NCBI RefSeq assembly: GCF_003586445.1
Contig: NZ_CP030028.1
Span: 4,044,501-4,108,500 of the forward strand
Direction of reading: 5' to 3'
Origin: Bacillus sp. Y1
GTDB lineage: Bacteria > Bacillota > Bacilli > Bacillales > Cytobacillaceae
DNA: 64,000 nucleotides
The notes beneath the pieces were generated by a model. It worked only from the letters and a program-made list of their open reading frames with translations. It did no database searches and was not told where the DNA came from. How positions within the stretch are numbered: the first letter of the stretch is position 1; each line of letters begins with the position of its first letter. Positions 36,342 through 46,059 of the stretch are shown here, piece by piece. Position numbers and translations under genes: made by a program.

Positions 36342-37238
36342 CTATAGTGATCCAAATTGGGTTGTTGACTTAGCACCTGCTAGGTTTGCAAAGCTTGTAT
36401 ACTCCTCTAATAAAGCTTGGTCTTCAGGTACTCCATTGTCATGAAATCGAGATAAAAGAGCAGCCATAAAAGCATCACCTGCACCCGTCGTATCAACCGC
36501 TTTAACTTGGATACCTGGAATGTTCACCAGAATTCCTTTATGGCTCGCAAAAGCTCCGTACTTTCCTCTTGTAATAAAAAGAAAAGGAATATTCATGTTT
36601 GATATGCTTTCAAGTCCTTGCTCAAATGTATCCGATTTTGTTAAAAACAGTAATTCATCCTCTGCCATTTTTACGATATCAGCCATATTTACATATGAGA
36701 GAATAACTTCTCTACATTGCTCTTCACTTTCCCATCGCTTCAAACGAATATTGGTGTCAAATGCTACAAGCAAATTCCCTTCTCTAGCAAATTCAAGAGC
36801 TTGATTGGTTGTTTTTCTAGCAACCGGATGAAATAGGGTACCTGAACCAAAGTAGAATGTTTTACTTTGAATGAACAGCTCTTTGTCGAGTTCTTCAGCT
36901 GTCATCCAGTCATCAGGCGTTTCATTTATGTATGAATGGAAATAGCGATCCCCTTGATCATTTACATGAACATATACCGAGCAAATCTTTTTAGTGGCCT
37001 CGTAAGTACAATAAGATAGATTCACTTGTTCTTTTTTCATTTCTTCTTGTACAAACACACTTGTCTCATCCATCCCAAGCTTACACAAATAATACGAAGG
37101 AATTCCTAACCTTTGAACTCCTACCGCGACATTAACAGTGGCTCCTCCTAAAAGTCGCTGATAATTTGTATTCGTCTGATCTTGGGAGATAAAATCCACA
37201 AAAGCCTCACCTAGTGAAATGACCCCTTGTTTTTTCAA
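36342..37238 (-). CDS. PfkB-family sugar kinase (fructokinase-like)
   Basis: 298-aa ribokinase-fold kinase. N-terminal GEAFVDFI and LLGGATVNVAVGVQRLG (PfkB signature 1) and C-terminal VDTTGAGDAFMAALL (signature 2, catalytic Asp and anion hole) are intact. Start TTG 37238 is supported by AAAGGAG 7 nt upstream and by the usual MxxxGVISLGEAF N-terminus; the longer reading runs into an upstream terminator. Closest in style to fructokinases; substrate not fixed. It stands alone between the GH3 gene and the guanidine cluster, with a terminator in front. Confidence 0.85.
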   Translation of the reverse strand: MKKQGVISLGEAFVDFISQDQTNTNYQRLLGGATVNVAVGVQRLGIPSYYLCKLGMDETSVFVQEEMKKEQVNLSYCTYEATKKICSVYVHVNDQGDRYFHSYINETPDDWMTAEELDKELFIQSKTFYFGSGTLFHPVARKTTNQALEFAREGNLLVAFDTNIRLKRWESEEQCREVILSYVNMADIVKMAEDELLFLTKSDTFEQGLESISNMNIPFLFITRGKYGAFASHKGILVNIPGIQVKAVDTTGAGDAFMAALLSRFHDNGVPEDQALLEEYTSFANLAGAKSTTQFGSL

Positions 37239-37273
37239 TCTTTTGCTCCTTTCGTCGTCCACTCTAGAAAAAA

Positions 37274-37298
37274 ATATTGCAGCCCAGGGCTGCAATAT
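37274..37298 (-). terminator. Strong terminator upstream of the sugar kinase
   Basis: ATATTGCAGCCC / GGGCTGCAATAT, 12-bp perfect arms around one central base; the minus strand continues TTTTTTTCTAG. It follows the EAL-domain remnant and would also stop read-through from the allophanate hydrolase operon. Confidence 0.85.
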
Positions 37299-37302
37299 AA
37301 GT

Positions 37303-37380
37303 TTACACTAGCAGGGCTTCAATTTCCTCTGACCTTACGGGTTTACTAAAAATATATCCTTGCCCATGAACATATTTCAT
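37303..37380 (-). pseudogene. Remnant: last 25 codons of an EAL-domain phosphodiesterase
   Basis: The reading frame MKYVHGQGYIFSKPVRSEEI then EALLV and a stop matches the extreme C-terminus of EAL domains (the QGYxFSKP motif after the last barrel helix). In-frame stop codons lie just upstream and there is no ribosome binding site. A strong terminator follows directly, as it would after a full gene. This is the 3' scar of a deleted c-di-GMP phosphodiesterase gene. Confidence 0.75.
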
Positions 37381-37404
37381 GCAAAGGGTTCAAATTCTAC
37401 TCAT

Positions 37405-39153
37405 TTATTCTTTTGATAAATATCTCCAACCACCAAATTGAGTGATATCTTTTCCATTTTTTCCACCACTCGCTTCACAAACAAATCCTGGCACTTCTGT
37501 TCCATCCTCAAGCTGTACTTTCCCCATCGCAAGTGGAGCTGGAATCAGAAGGGCGAACTTCCCAAATTCTGAAAGAGGCATCTCCCAAAGCTCAATTTCA
37601 ATAGAAGCTCCTTCTTCATTCGTTCGAATAAGTCCTGGCTTTGCTGGTACCGTATCAAGTTTTACTAGTTTGTAGAATGAAGCTGTTTTAGCTTCTCTTA
37701 CAAAGGTTGCACGATGCTGGGTCATTTGCTTTTCCAGTGGAAAGCCTCTCATATGCAAACCACAAACGGCTACTAATGTAGTAGTTTTCTTTGAATCATA
37801 TCGATTTCCATGAAGAATTAAATCCGCCAGTCCCCGTATGATATGTTCATTTTGATGAGTGGAAAATAGGGTAATGCCAAAAGGTAGATTTTTAGCAGCA
37901 TCATCTGTCGGGATATTAATAGCACAAAGATCTAATAAATTACAATGATTGGTGTACAGTCCCATCGCACTATTGGTTTCTATCGGGTTACTACGTACCT
38001 CATCTCTTGTCCAGGTTCCACCAGAGGTAGGCATCACGAGAACACCGTCTTTAAACTGTTGGTGAGCCATTTGCTTGAATGCCTGTAGTTTATGCATCGC
38101 TCTAAAAACCGATGCAGCATCGTATTCCGGCTTCGCCCCCGAACGCAAAACGGTCTCAGTTACAGGAAAAGCTACTCCACTATTCTCGGTAATGAAATTC
38201 CCTAGGTCAGCCCAGCGTTCTGCCACCCACGGACCATCGTATAAAACGCTGGCTGCTTCGGATAAATAGTCTCCATCAATGTATTCAATTGGAATATTTA
38301 ACTGTTCCAATTGTAAAATTGCCATTTCCCATGCTTTTTGATATTCAGCTGCATAGGGTCCAAAGAAGCGGTGTGGCTGTTGGACGAAGTAGATTTTTTC
38401 CGGTAAAGCTTTTGGCTTACTCGCAAGCTCCCTCGACCATGGATCTTCTTCATCAAAGCCTCTTACAACCTCGTCAACGAGTTCAACATCAGATAAAGTA
38501 TGAGCAAATACCGTGACACAGTCTAGACTTGCACAGGCTGGAACTACCCCTTTCGTTGGCCATGCACCGAGACTCGGCTTAAAGCCTAGCAATCTATTAA
38601 GTGCAGCTGGCACACGGCCGGATCCTGCTGTATCTGTTCCAAGAGCAAAGGCTACTTGACCTCTGGCAACGGAAACAGCTGAACCTGAGCTTGAGCCTCC
38701 ACTGATTAACTCTGGATTCAGAGCGTTCTTTGTTTCGCCATAAGGACTTCTGGTTCCAACAAGTCCAGTAGCGAATTGATCCAGATTTGCTTTTCCAACC
38801 GGGATGGCACCCGCGTCGATAAGCCGTCTTACTACTGTCGCATGTTCTCCAGGAGTATAAGTAAACTCAGCACAACCCGCTGTTGTTGGTACACCTGCTA
38901 GGTCGATATTATCTTTAATCGCAAAGGGAATTCCCCAGAGAGGAGCTTTCTCTGGGTCCACTTTTTTCAAATTATCCAAGTAAGGCTGAATGAATTCCAT
39001 AGAAGGTGGAGTGATCCAAATATTCATCTCTTTGTCAGCTTCGGCTCGTTGAATAATCTCTTGAATAAGCTTTTCTGGTGTTAACTCGTTAGAATTATAT
39101 TTTTCTCTTAGATTATGAATGGATAGTAGCTTTGGCGTGTTCATCGTTTTCAT
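37405..39153 (-). CDS. atzF: Allophanate hydrolase (AtzF type)
   Basis: 582-aa amidase-signature enzyme with the C-terminal AtzF domain, hydrolysing allophanate to two ammonia and CO2. The Ser-cisSer-Lys triad is present: Lys80 in FAIKDNID, Ser154 in SGGSSSGS and Ser178 in GTDTAGSGR, each 11 less than the AtzF reference numbering (K91, S165, S189). ATG 39153 has GGGGGAT upstream and lies inside the end of the carboxylase gene (41-bp overlap), so the two are translationally coupled. Last gene of the riboswitch-controlled guanidine operon. Cytoplasmic. Confidence 0.95.
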   Translation of the reverse strand: MKTMNTPKLLSIHNLREKYNSNELTPEKLIQEIIQRAEADKEMNIWITPPSMEFIQPYLDNLKKVDPEKAPLWGIPFAIKDNIDLAGVPTTAGCAEFTYTPGEHATVVRRLIDAGAIPVGKANLDQFATGLVGTRSPYGETKNALNPELISGGSSSGSAVSVARGQVAFALGTDTAGSGRVPAALNRLLGFKPSLGAWPTKGVVPACASLDCVTVFAHTLSDVELVDEVVRGFDEEDPWSRELASKPKALPEKIYFVQQPHRFFGPYAAEYQKAWEMAILQLEQLNIPIEYIDGDYLSEAASVLYDGPWVAERWADLGNFITENSGVAFPVTETVLRSGAKPEYDAASVFRAMHKLQAFKQMAHQQFKDGVLVMPTSGGTWTRDEVRSNPIETNSAMGLYTNHCNLLDLCAINIPTDDAAKNLPFGITLFSTHQNEHIIRGLADLILHGNRYDSKKTTTLVAVCGLHMRGFPLEKQMTQHRATFVREAKTASFYKLVKLDTVPAKPGLIRTNEEGASIEIELWEMPLSEFGKFALLIPAPLAMGKVQLEDGTEVPGFVCEASGGKNGKDITQFGGWRYLSKE

Positions 39154-42100
39154 TAGATATCCCCCGCTTTTCTTTTGTAATGGAGACAAATAGTTGTCCC
39201 GCATGAACTTCATCACCTGGTGACACGTGGACCGATTGAATACGTCCATCAAACGGAGCATGTTGAGGAAATTCCATCTTCATACTCTCCTCAATCATTA
39301 ATACGTCGCCTTTCTTGACTGTATCACCGGGAGAAACCAGCACTTTCCACACGCTTCCTGGCATCGTACAACGGACCGCTTCTACTCCTTGTGGCAATTC
39401 TTCTTCAACCGGTTCAGACACCGATTGTTCCGAAATATACTCAGCAAGACCAAGCTCTTTCCAACTCTCACGCTCCGCCTTAAATGCTGCCTCCTGCGTT
39501 TGTCGGAACTCTTCTGCACTTTCCTTAATAGAGTCTAAAAACGCTAAGTACTCTCCAAGGTTAAAGGTTGTCTCGGTAATGTCTACTTCAAAACGTCCTC
39601 TTAGGAAGTCTTCTCTCATGACTGTAAGCTCTTCTGTACTGACTGGGTAAAATTGAATTTGGTCAAAGAAACGAAGTAACCATGGCTTTTTCTCTGTAAA
39701 GCTCTTTGTTTCCCGAACTCGATTCCAAACTTGAACCGTCCGTCCAACAAATTGGTAGCCACCTGGTCCCTCCATTCCATAGATGCACATATAGGCGCCG
39801 CCAATTCCCACTGCATTCTCTGGTGTCCATGTTCGAGCCGGATTATACTTTGTTGTTACTAATCGATGTCTTGGATCTATTGGGGTTGCAACAGGTGCAC
39901 CCAAGTACACATCCCCAAGACCAAGCACTAAATAGCTCGCATCAAAGACCGTCTTCTTCACATCTTCTATCTGCTCTAGACCATTCACTCGTCGAATGAA
40001 TTCTAAGTTACTTGGGCACCAAGGAGCATCAGGCCGAACATTTTTTTGGTAGCGATCGATGGCAAGCTGTGTAGCTGGATCATCCCATGAAAGAGGAAGT
40101 CGAACCACACGGGATGGTACTTCAATCTCCTCTAACGGAGGCAACTCTCGGTTGATTCCTTCAATTAATGCACAAATAGCAAAGGTAGATATTTGGGATG
40201 CATCAAAATGGACTTGTAACGAACGAATTCCTGGCGTTAAGTCTAAAACAGGAATATCCTTACGAACTTGAATGGCATCCATTAATGCATGAATTTGAAA
40301 ACGAAGCAGCAGATCTAACTCCATTTCTCCATACTCAATGAGAATGTGCTCATCTCCCGCTGCGCGAATCGTCAGTGGGAAACGGCTCTCTTCATTTTGA
40401 ACAAGTACGGGATAACTTGGTGACAGGAACTTCGTTTCTTCTGGCAATGAAGGTACTGAGTAATCTCCTATATTTTCCAAAAACAATTCTTGTGATTTTC
40501 TTAGTTGTTCCGCCTCTTCTAGCGTTAAAAGCTGAAAGCGGACGCGGTCACCTGCATGTAGCTGGCCGAGCTTCCAAAATTCGGCTGATGCTGTTGTCAC
40601 TGGACAAACAAACCCGCCCAGACTCGGACCATCAGGACCAAGTAAGATAGGCATATCCCCGGTTAAATCTAATGTACCTATCGCATACGCGTTGTCGTGA
40701 ATATTAGAAGGATGTAACCCTGCCTCTCCCCCGTCTTCTCTAGCCCAAAGTGGAGCCGGCCCAATTAAACGGACACCTGTACGAGAGCTATTAAAATGGA
40801 CTTCCCAGCTTGTTTCTGTCAACTGTGTCAAATACTCTGGTAATAAAAACTCTTCTGTACAGTGTGGACCGGGAATGACACCTATTGTCCATTCTTTTGT
40901 TAATACAGGCTGTTGATTGATGCTAAGCTCTTTATTGGGAGGAGTAGCACAAGGATGAACGCGCAACACATCTCCTGTACGAAGTGCACGCCCACCGTGT
41001 CCACCAAACCCCCCAAGCGTAAAGGTGGAGGCACTTCCTAAATAAAGGGGCATATCGAACCCACCTGCCACTAACAAATAGGTGCGCATTCCTTGTGTAG
41101 CTTCACCAAATGAAAGAATTTGGCCGCGCTTGGCAGTGATTACCTTGTAGGTCGCAACAGGCATATCATCCAATGTAGCTCCCATATACGAGCCGGTTAA
41201 GCAAAAAACGATATCTCCACGGAAACGGTAAGAGCCCCCTCGTAAAGTGAGTTCTAATCCAGCGGCATGAGAATCATTCCCTAGCAACTGATTTCCCATT
41301 CGAAAGGAGAAAGGATCCATTGGTCCACAAGGAGGAACTCCCACATCCCAATGTCCCACTCGTCCTGGCCAATCTTGAACAGTCGTTTGAATCCCACCAT
41401 CCAGTACTTCAATGGCACACTCCGCTGGAGAAAATTCCTTTAACATTTGAGTATGCACAAGCCCAGATCGACATTCTTCTTCCTCTAACAATGACTGTAC
41501 ATATTGTAAGTTGGTTGTAACCCCATATAGTCTTGTATCCTGTAACGCTTGACTTAGCTGATTAATGGCTTGTTCACGTGTGTCTGCATGAACAATAATT
41601 TTGGCAAGCATAGGGTCATACAAAGAGGTAACCGTTAAGCCATCTCTAACCCAAGTTTCAATCCTAGCATCCTCTGAAAATCGAACTTGATCCAATTGAC
41701 CACCGCTCGGACGAAAATCATTCAGACAGTCTTCCGCATAAATCCGAGCTTGAATACTATGCCCTTTCGGAGTGGTATACAAAGTATTAAGTTGACGAAG
41801 CTCACCAGCCGCTTCACGAACCATCCACTCGACTAAATCAAGACCTAACACTTCTTCGGTCACACCGTGCTCTACCTGAAGTCGGGTATTTACTTCAAGA
41901 AAGTAAAACTTCTCAGCTTCCGGGTCATACAAATATTCAACCGTTCCTGCACTTCTATATCCAACTTCCTCTGCTAATCGTTTAGAAGCAGCTAGCATTT
42001 CCTCACGAACAGCTGGTGATAAACATGGTGCTGGACTTTCCTCTACCACCTTTTGATTACGACGCTGAACGGAGCAATCACGTTCCCCTAATGCGACCAC

Positions 42101-42757
42101 TTCACCGTACTCATTCCCAAAGATTTGAACCTCCACATGGCGTGCTTTTTGAATATATTTTTCTAAAAAGACTCCTCCGTTGTTAAAATTCATTTCAGCT
42201 AGGCGGCAGACCGAATCGAAGGCATCTGTTAGTGCAGACTCATCTGCACAGACACGCATTCCAATTCCTCCACCTCCTGCTGTACTTTTAAGCATGACAG
42301 GATATCCAATTCGTTCTGCTTCCGTAACAGCGGTTTCTACTTGGGTTATCAAGGATGTTCCCGGTAAAAGTGGAACTCCTGCCTTCACCGCTATTTCACG
42401 CGCTGAATGCTTTAAACCAAACAGCTCCATTTGCTCAGGTGTAGGACCAATAAAGGTGATTCCATGTTTTTGACAAGCACGCGCGAAATCAGCATTTTCA
42501 CTGAGGAACCCATAACCTGGATGAATGGCTTCCGCACCTGTTTCAAGTGCCGTTTTTAAAATGAGTTCCGCATTGAGGTAGCTATCTTTTGCAGCACCTT
42601 CACCAATTAATACAGCTTCATCCGCGTGATCGACATGAAGGCTATCTTGATCTGCTTTTGTATAAACCGCAACAGATGAAATGTTTAGTTTTTTTAGAGT
42701 TCTTTCAATTCGAACCGCAATCGCTCCACGGTTTGCAATTAATACTTTTTTGAACAT
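39113..42757 (-). CDS. Biotin-dependent urea/guanidine carboxylase
   Basis: 1214 aa. Biotin carboxylase (1-~450; MLKSTAGGGGIGMR ATP loop, FLEVNTRLQVEHGVTE), then the KipA-like carboxyltransferase half (from TTVQDWPGR, ~475-780), the KipI-like half (~800-1030) and the biotinyl domain with target Lys in EESMKMEF near the C-terminus. Proteins of this family carboxylate urea or guanidine. The neighbourhood (two DUF1989 proteins, AtzF, guanidine-I riboswitch) points to guanidine, giving carboxyguanidine. RBS AGAGGAG before ATG 42757. Overlaps atzF and follows the second DUF1989 gene by 20 bp. The assignment to guanidine is by context; diagnostic active-site residues were not checked. Confidence 0.93.
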   Translation of the reverse strand: MFKKVLIANRGAIAVRIERTLKKLNISSVAVYTKADQDSLHVDHADEAVLIGEGAAKDSYLNAELILKTALETGAEAIHPGYGFLSENADFARACQKHGITFIGPTPEQMELFGLKHSAREIAVKAGVPLLPGTSLITQVETAVTEAERIGYPVMLKSTAGGGGIGMRVCADESALTDAFDSVCRLAEMNFNNGGVFLEKYIQKARHVEVQIFGNEYGEVVALGERDCSVQRRNQKVVEESPAPCLSPAVREEMLAASKRLAEEVGYRSAGTVEYLYDPEAEKFYFLEVNTRLQVEHGVTEEVLGLDLVEWMVREAAGELRQLNTLYTTPKGHSIQARIYAEDCLNDFRPSGGQLDQVRFSEDARIETWVRDGLTVTSLYDPMLAKIIVHADTREQAINQLSQALQDTRLYGVTTNLQYVQSLLEEEECRSGLVHTQMLKEFSPAECAIEVLDGGIQTTVQDWPGRVGHWDVGVPPCGPMDPFSFRMGNQLLGNDSHAAGLELTLRGGSYRFRGDIVFCLTGSYMGATLDDMPVATYKVITAKRGQILSFGEATQGMRTYLLVAGGFDMPLYLGSASTFTLGGFGGHGGRALRTGDVLRVHPCATPPNKELSINQQPVLTKEWTIGVIPGPHCTEEFLLPEYLTQLTETSWEVHFNSSRTGVRLIGPAPLWAREDGGEAGLHPSNIHDNAYAIGTLDLTGDMPILLGPDGPSLGGFVCPVTTASAEFWKLGQLHAGDRVRFQLLTLEEAEQLRKSQELFLENIGDYSVPSLPEETKFLSPSYPVLVQNEESRFPLTIRAAGDEHILIEYGEMELDLLLRFQIHALMDAIQVRKDIPVLDLTPGIRSLQVHFDASQISTFAICALIEGINRELPPLEEIEVPSRVVRLPLSWDDPATQLAIDRYQKNVRPDAPWCPSNLEFIRRVNGLEQIEDVKKTVFDASYLVLGLGDVYLGAPVATPIDPRHRLVTTKYNPARTWTPENAVGIGGAYMCIYGMEGPGGYQFVGRTVQVWNRVRETKSFTEKKPWLLRFFDQIQFYPVSTEELTVMREDFLRGRFEVDITETTFNLGEYLAFLDSIKESAEEFRQTQEAAFKAERESWKELGLAEYISEQSVSEPVEEELPQGVEAVRCTMPGSVWKVLVSPGDTVKKGDVLMIEESMKMEFPQHAPFDGRIQSVHVSPGDEVHAGQLFVSITKEKRGISNENDEHAKATIHS

Positions 42758-42777
42758 GGCTGGAGCTCCTCTCTATG

Positions 42778-43428
42778 TTATTTATCCCAGATTAGTAGTT
42801 GAATAGGAGTAGGATTATAAGCGTTACAAGGATTATTTAATTGTGGACAGTTGCTAATAAGGACAAGTGTCCGACTGACTGCTTTCATTTCTACATAATA
42901 TCCTGGGGCGGACACACCATCTTCAAAGGTTAATCCACCTTCTGGCGTAACAGGAACATTCATAAAAAAATTAACGTTTGGTGCTAAATCTCGTTTGTTA
43001 TATTCGCTTCCATACTTTGAGAGTTGAAGCATAAACGTATCTCGACAGTTGTGCATAGGAAGCGTGTCATGAGAATAGCGAACGGTGTTACTTTGCGCGG
43101 AACAAGCTCCACCAAGCGTATCGTGGCGTCCACATGTATCGGCAACAATCTCAACAAGTTCTTTCCCAGACTCTGAAACTAGAACCGAACCAGTCGTTAA
43201 ATACACATTGCCCTGACGTTGAATTGTATTTATCGCACTATAATGGTCCGTTGGATGATCGGCATCGTAGAATAGGGTGTCTGCTGCTTGATTTCCTTCT
43301 ACATCCACAATTCGTAGCACCTGTCCTGGCTCAAGAATTTGTGTCCATCCTTCTCCAGCAGGAACGATATAATTATCAATCGCTTCCTCTACCTGTCTTT
43401 CACTAACCTTGTATTGTAAAGTGGCCAT
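42778..43428 (-). CDS. DUF1989 protein, probable carboxyguanidine deiminase subunit (second gene)
   Basis: 216-aa DUF1989 protein, long called urea carboxylase-associated protein. Conserved pattern: [34 protein letters not shown] and the Cys/His-rich core [15 protein letters not shown], a plausible zinc site. Members of this pair have been shown to form the carboxyguanidine deiminase CgdAB, which converts carboxyguanidine to allophanate. ATG 43428 overlaps the preceding stop as TAATG, with GGAGG at good spacing. Which of the two genes is CgdA and which CgdB I leave open. Confidence 0.88.
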   Translation of the reverse strand: MATLQYKVSERQVEEAIDNYIVPAGEGWTQILEPGQVLRIVDVEGNQAADTLFYDADHPTDHYSAINTIQRQGNVYLTTGSVLVSESGKELVEIVADTCGRHDTLGGACSAQSNTVRYSHDTLPMHNCRDTFMLQLSKYGSEYNKRDLAPNVNFFMNVPVTPEGGLTFEDGVSAPGYYVEMKAVSRTLVLISNCPQLNNPCNAYNPTPIQLLIWDK

Positions 43429-44156
43429 TAGTTTGTTCCTCCTTTTGTTAGCAAAACATAATCCCATGTGTTTTCAAATGCACGACGGTTTTCCGGACGA
43501 TGGTTTACACAAATATCGTTCTCCTCAACAGGAGCTGCATCGGTGATCATTATCTCGACAGGAACAGAAGGATAATTAGAACTTGGGTCAAGCGGATTTG
43601 GTGTGTTTGATAAAATAATAAGAACATCCATTTCGGCTCTCAATGTAATGGTGTCACCCTTTTTGGAATGACCTGAGGCAAAATGAAGTGAACCATCTTC
43701 CTTGCAAGATACTTTTGAAAATAAATTAACAACGGGGATCAGATCTCTGTTCGTTAATCCATTTCGGAACAATTCAACGGCAAAGTTTTCCTCCCCACTT
43801 CGATACCAATCATTTCTTTGTTCTTGATAAGACGTCTTCCCATATCGTTCGTCGATCATAAGGCGTGTCGCATAGCCTGATATCGTGTCATGCCAGCCGA
43901 GCGAATCATCAATAATACTAGCTAGTACTCTTCCATTGTCACTCATCAAGACGTTTCCAGTCGTTAAGTGAGCGGTATGCTGAGCCTTTAATGTATCCGG
44001 CATATTGTAGCGCTCTGATGTGTCATCTGCGTTATATAAAAGGAGTGAAAGATTGGCTCCCTCTCCAAGAGCAGTGAAGGTTAGTTGTTTTCCACTTCTT
44101 ATTTTTGTTGACCATTTTCCACCAGCAGGAATTATTTTCGTTAGTACCTTACTCAT
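43428..44156 (-). CDS. DUF1989 protein, probable carboxyguanidine deiminase subunit (first gene)
   Basis: 242-aa paralogue of the next gene: [39 protein letters not shown], with [11 protein letters not shown] where the partner has [10 protein letters not shown]. The Cys/His set is less complete than in the second subunit, which suggests one catalytic and one structural subunit (inference). Second of two tandem ATGs chosen (44156; AGGAGG 7 nt upstream). It directly follows a guanidine-I riboswitch, so translation of the whole enzyme operon depends on guanidine. Confidence 0.88.
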   Translation of the reverse strand: MSKVLTKIIPAGGKWSTKIRSGKQLTFTALGEGANLSLLLYNADDTSERYNMPDTLKAQHTAHLTTGNVLMSDNGRVLASIIDDSLGWHDTISGYATRLMIDERYGKTSYQEQRNDWYRSGEENFAVELFRNGLTNRDLIPVVNLFSKVSCKEDGSLHFASGHSKKGDTITLRAEMDVLIILSNTPNPLDPSSNYPSVPVEIMITDAAPVEENDICVNHRPENRRAFENTWDYVLLTKGGTN

Positions 44157-44180
44157 CATTTAGCCTCCTTTAAAATAAAA

Positions 44181-44315
44181 AAGGATAAAAGCCTAGGAGA
44201 TCATTCATCTCCCAGGCTTTTATCCTTCCGTGTATACAGCAGATGCTGTACGCTCTCTCTCGGACCTGACGTTAATAACCGGAACCCTAGAAAGCTTTTT
44301 CGTTTCCAACAGTAT
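44181..44315 (-). ncRNA. Guanidine-I (ykkC) riboswitch with terminator, before the DUF1989/carboxylase operon
   Basis: The minus strand carries the ykkC aptamer words in order: CTAGGGTTCCGG, then GGTCCGAGAGAGAGCGTACAGC, then ACACGGAAGGAT. Directly after lies a perfect terminator hairpin (AAGGATAAAAGCC arm, 44181-44227, inner GGAGAT/ATCTCC) followed by TTTTTTATTTT. The aptamer end pairs into the terminator arm, so guanidine binding should allow read-through into the deiminase, carboxylase and atzF genes. Confidence 0.95.
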
Positions 44316-44340
44316 GTGGAAACCTGTATGTTGTTGTAAT

Positions 44341-44370
44341 TAGTATAACTATCAGAAAAGATAGATAACA
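44341..44370 (-). promoter_or_regulatory. Promoter of the riboswitch-controlled enzyme operon
   Basis: Minus strand -35 TTGTTA (44370-44365), 18-bp spacer, -10 TATACT (44346-44341), directly upstream of the riboswitch. It starts right after the permease stop, so the enzyme operon has its own start. Confidence 0.65.
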
Positions 44371-44384
44371 ATGAAAGTGTCAGA

Positions 44385-45752
44385 CTATCTAACAATGTTT
44401 TTCTTAATCGCTGTTTGATGAAAAGACAAAGCCATTTTACGTTCCTTAGCTTTGGTCCATTCAGTCTTTAAGAAAAGATAAGTAAATCCTACTGCCACCC
44501 AGATCACTCCAGCTGTTAAAGTATGCTTATCCAGCAAGGTTAACAGCCAGCCGATAAAACTTGCCCCGACAAGTGGGAAAATAAGATAGAAGCATGTGTC
44601 TTTTAGTGAGCGTTTTTTCATTTTCACATAATAATGAGCAATCACTGATAAATTGACAAATATAAATGCGGTTAAGGCTCCGAAGCTTACAAACATGACG
44701 GCAGTATCTAGACTAATGAACACCGCAGAAAATGAAATAATCGCTACCAAAACGATATTGGCAAAAGGTGTTTTGTATTTAGGATGAATGCTTGTAAAAA
44801 TTTTCCCTGGAAGAATCGATTCCTTACCAAGTGCATATAAAAATCGGCTCACACTTGTTACAGAAGAAACACCCTGTGTAAAGGTTGCGATCATAAGAAC
44901 CATAATGAAAAGAGAACTGAATAAATTGCCACCAACTAATTGAACGAGATTATAGGCTGCATTATCAGGATTAGTAAAAGTAAAATCTGGATAGGCAATT
45001 TGAGTCAAATAAGAAATCACCGTGTACATCGTTACCGCTATGATCACAATGAGAAAGATGGCTTTTGGTATCGTCTTTTTTGCATCGATCGTTTCCTCTG
45101 CCATCGTTGTCACTGCGTCAAAACCGAGGAAGCAAAAACAAATGAGTGCTGCACCGGAAAATACGGCACTTAAGGCAATATGTTCGCCGAAGAAAGGTGT
45201 TAAGGAGAATAGTGAGCTTGCACCTGTTCCACCTGCTAAAAGATCCTTTGCAACGAGAATACAAAAAATAAGAATAAATCCGATTTGAACAAGTACAGAC
45301 ATCCCACTCACCCGAGCAGCGGACTTTATGCCAACGATATTAACAATAGCAAGGATGATATTCATAATGATAATCCAAACAAAAACCGGTATAGAAGGAA
45401 ATTCTGTATGCATGAAGATGCCGAACGTAAGGATAGCAATAATAGGAGAGAAAATATAATCCAAAAGAAGAGCCCAACCAACAAGAAAGCCTGCCATTGG
45501 ATGAACCGCCCTCTTCGTATACGTATAGGCAGAACCTGAGACAGGGTAAGCCTTAACCATTAAACTGTAGCTATAAGCAGTGAAAAAGATTGCAATGAAG
45601 GCTGTTACATAGGCAGCCGCCATCATCCCACTCGATGCCTCATAAGCAACGCCGTATACGGTAAAGAAAATCATCGGTGTCATCCAAGCAAGTCCCATAA
45701 ATACAACTTGATGTAGCTTAAGTGATTTAACTAATCCTGTTCCTTTATTCAT
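44385..45752 (-). CDS. APC-family permease, likely guanidine or related amine uptake
   Basis: 455-aa amino acid/polyamine/organocation permease with about twelve membrane segments; the first helix contains HQVVFMGLAWMTPMIFF, and CFLGFDAVTTMAEETIDAKKTIPKAI is the conserved APC loop. ATG 45752 has GAAGGTG upstream; the longer reading runs into the riboswitch terminator. Preceded by its own guanidine-I riboswitch and followed by another in front of the catabolic genes. Its control makes guanidine, or a guanidino compound that yields it, the likely substrate (inference). Confidence 0.88.
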   Translation of the reverse strand: MNKGTGLVKSLKLHQVVFMGLAWMTPMIFFTVYGVAYEASSGMMAAAYVTAFIAIFFTAYSYSLMVKAYPVSGSAYTYTKRAVHPMAGFLVGWALLLDYIFSPIIAILTFGIFMHTEFPSIPVFVWIIIMNIILAIVNIVGIKSAARVSGMSVLVQIGFILIFCILVAKDLLAGGTGASSLFSLTPFFGEHIALSAVFSGAALICFCFLGFDAVTTMAEETIDAKKTIPKAIFLIVIIAVTMYTVISYLTQIAYPDFTFTNPDNAAYNLVQLVGGNLFSSLFIMVLMIATFTQGVSSVTSVSRFLYALGKESILPGKIFTSIHPKYKTPFANIVLVAIISFSAVFISLDTAVMFVSFGALTAFIFVNLSVIAHYYVKMKKRSLKDTCFYLIFPLVGASFIGWLLTLLDKHTLTAGVIWVAVGFTYLFLKTEWTKAKERKMALSFHQTAIKKNIVR

Positions 45753-45790
45753 TCCCTTACACCTTCTTTTTTGGATTTCGTGTAAAAAAA

Positions 45791-45925
45791 ACAAAAGCCC
45801 AGGAGAATTTTACAGAAAAATTCTCCCGGGCTTTTGTCCCTCCGTGTCTACAGATATACTGTACGCTCTCTCTCGGACCAGACGTTTCTCAACCGGAACC
45901 CTAGAGAGCAATTTTTGTCCTCAAT
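45791..45925 (-). ncRNA. Guanidine-I (ykkC) riboswitch with terminator, before the permease
   Basis: Minus strand: CTCTAGGGTTCCGG, GGTCCGAGAGAGAGCGTACAG, GACACGGAGGG, then a long terminator hairpin (ACAAAAGCCC / GGGCTTTTGT outer arms, inner GGAGAATTTT / AAAATTCTCC; 45791-45837) followed by eight T. A textbook transcriptional guanidine-I switch. Confidence 0.95.
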
Positions 45926-46018
45926 TATACTAACGAGAACCCGTATGCTTTTATACTCTGAAGTATAAACGCACAAAAGTGTAGGTTCAAGGGATATGTT
46001 AGATTATATGACATAAAA

Positions 46019-46042
46019 AAAGCTACCAGGCATGGTAGCTTT
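46019..46042 (-). terminator. Terminator of the DoxX-like gene
   Basis: AAAGCTACC / GGTAGCTTT, 9-bp stem, 6-nt loop, seven T on the minus strand. Confidence 0.85.
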
Positions 46043-46059
46043 CAAGGAACCATTTTTTA

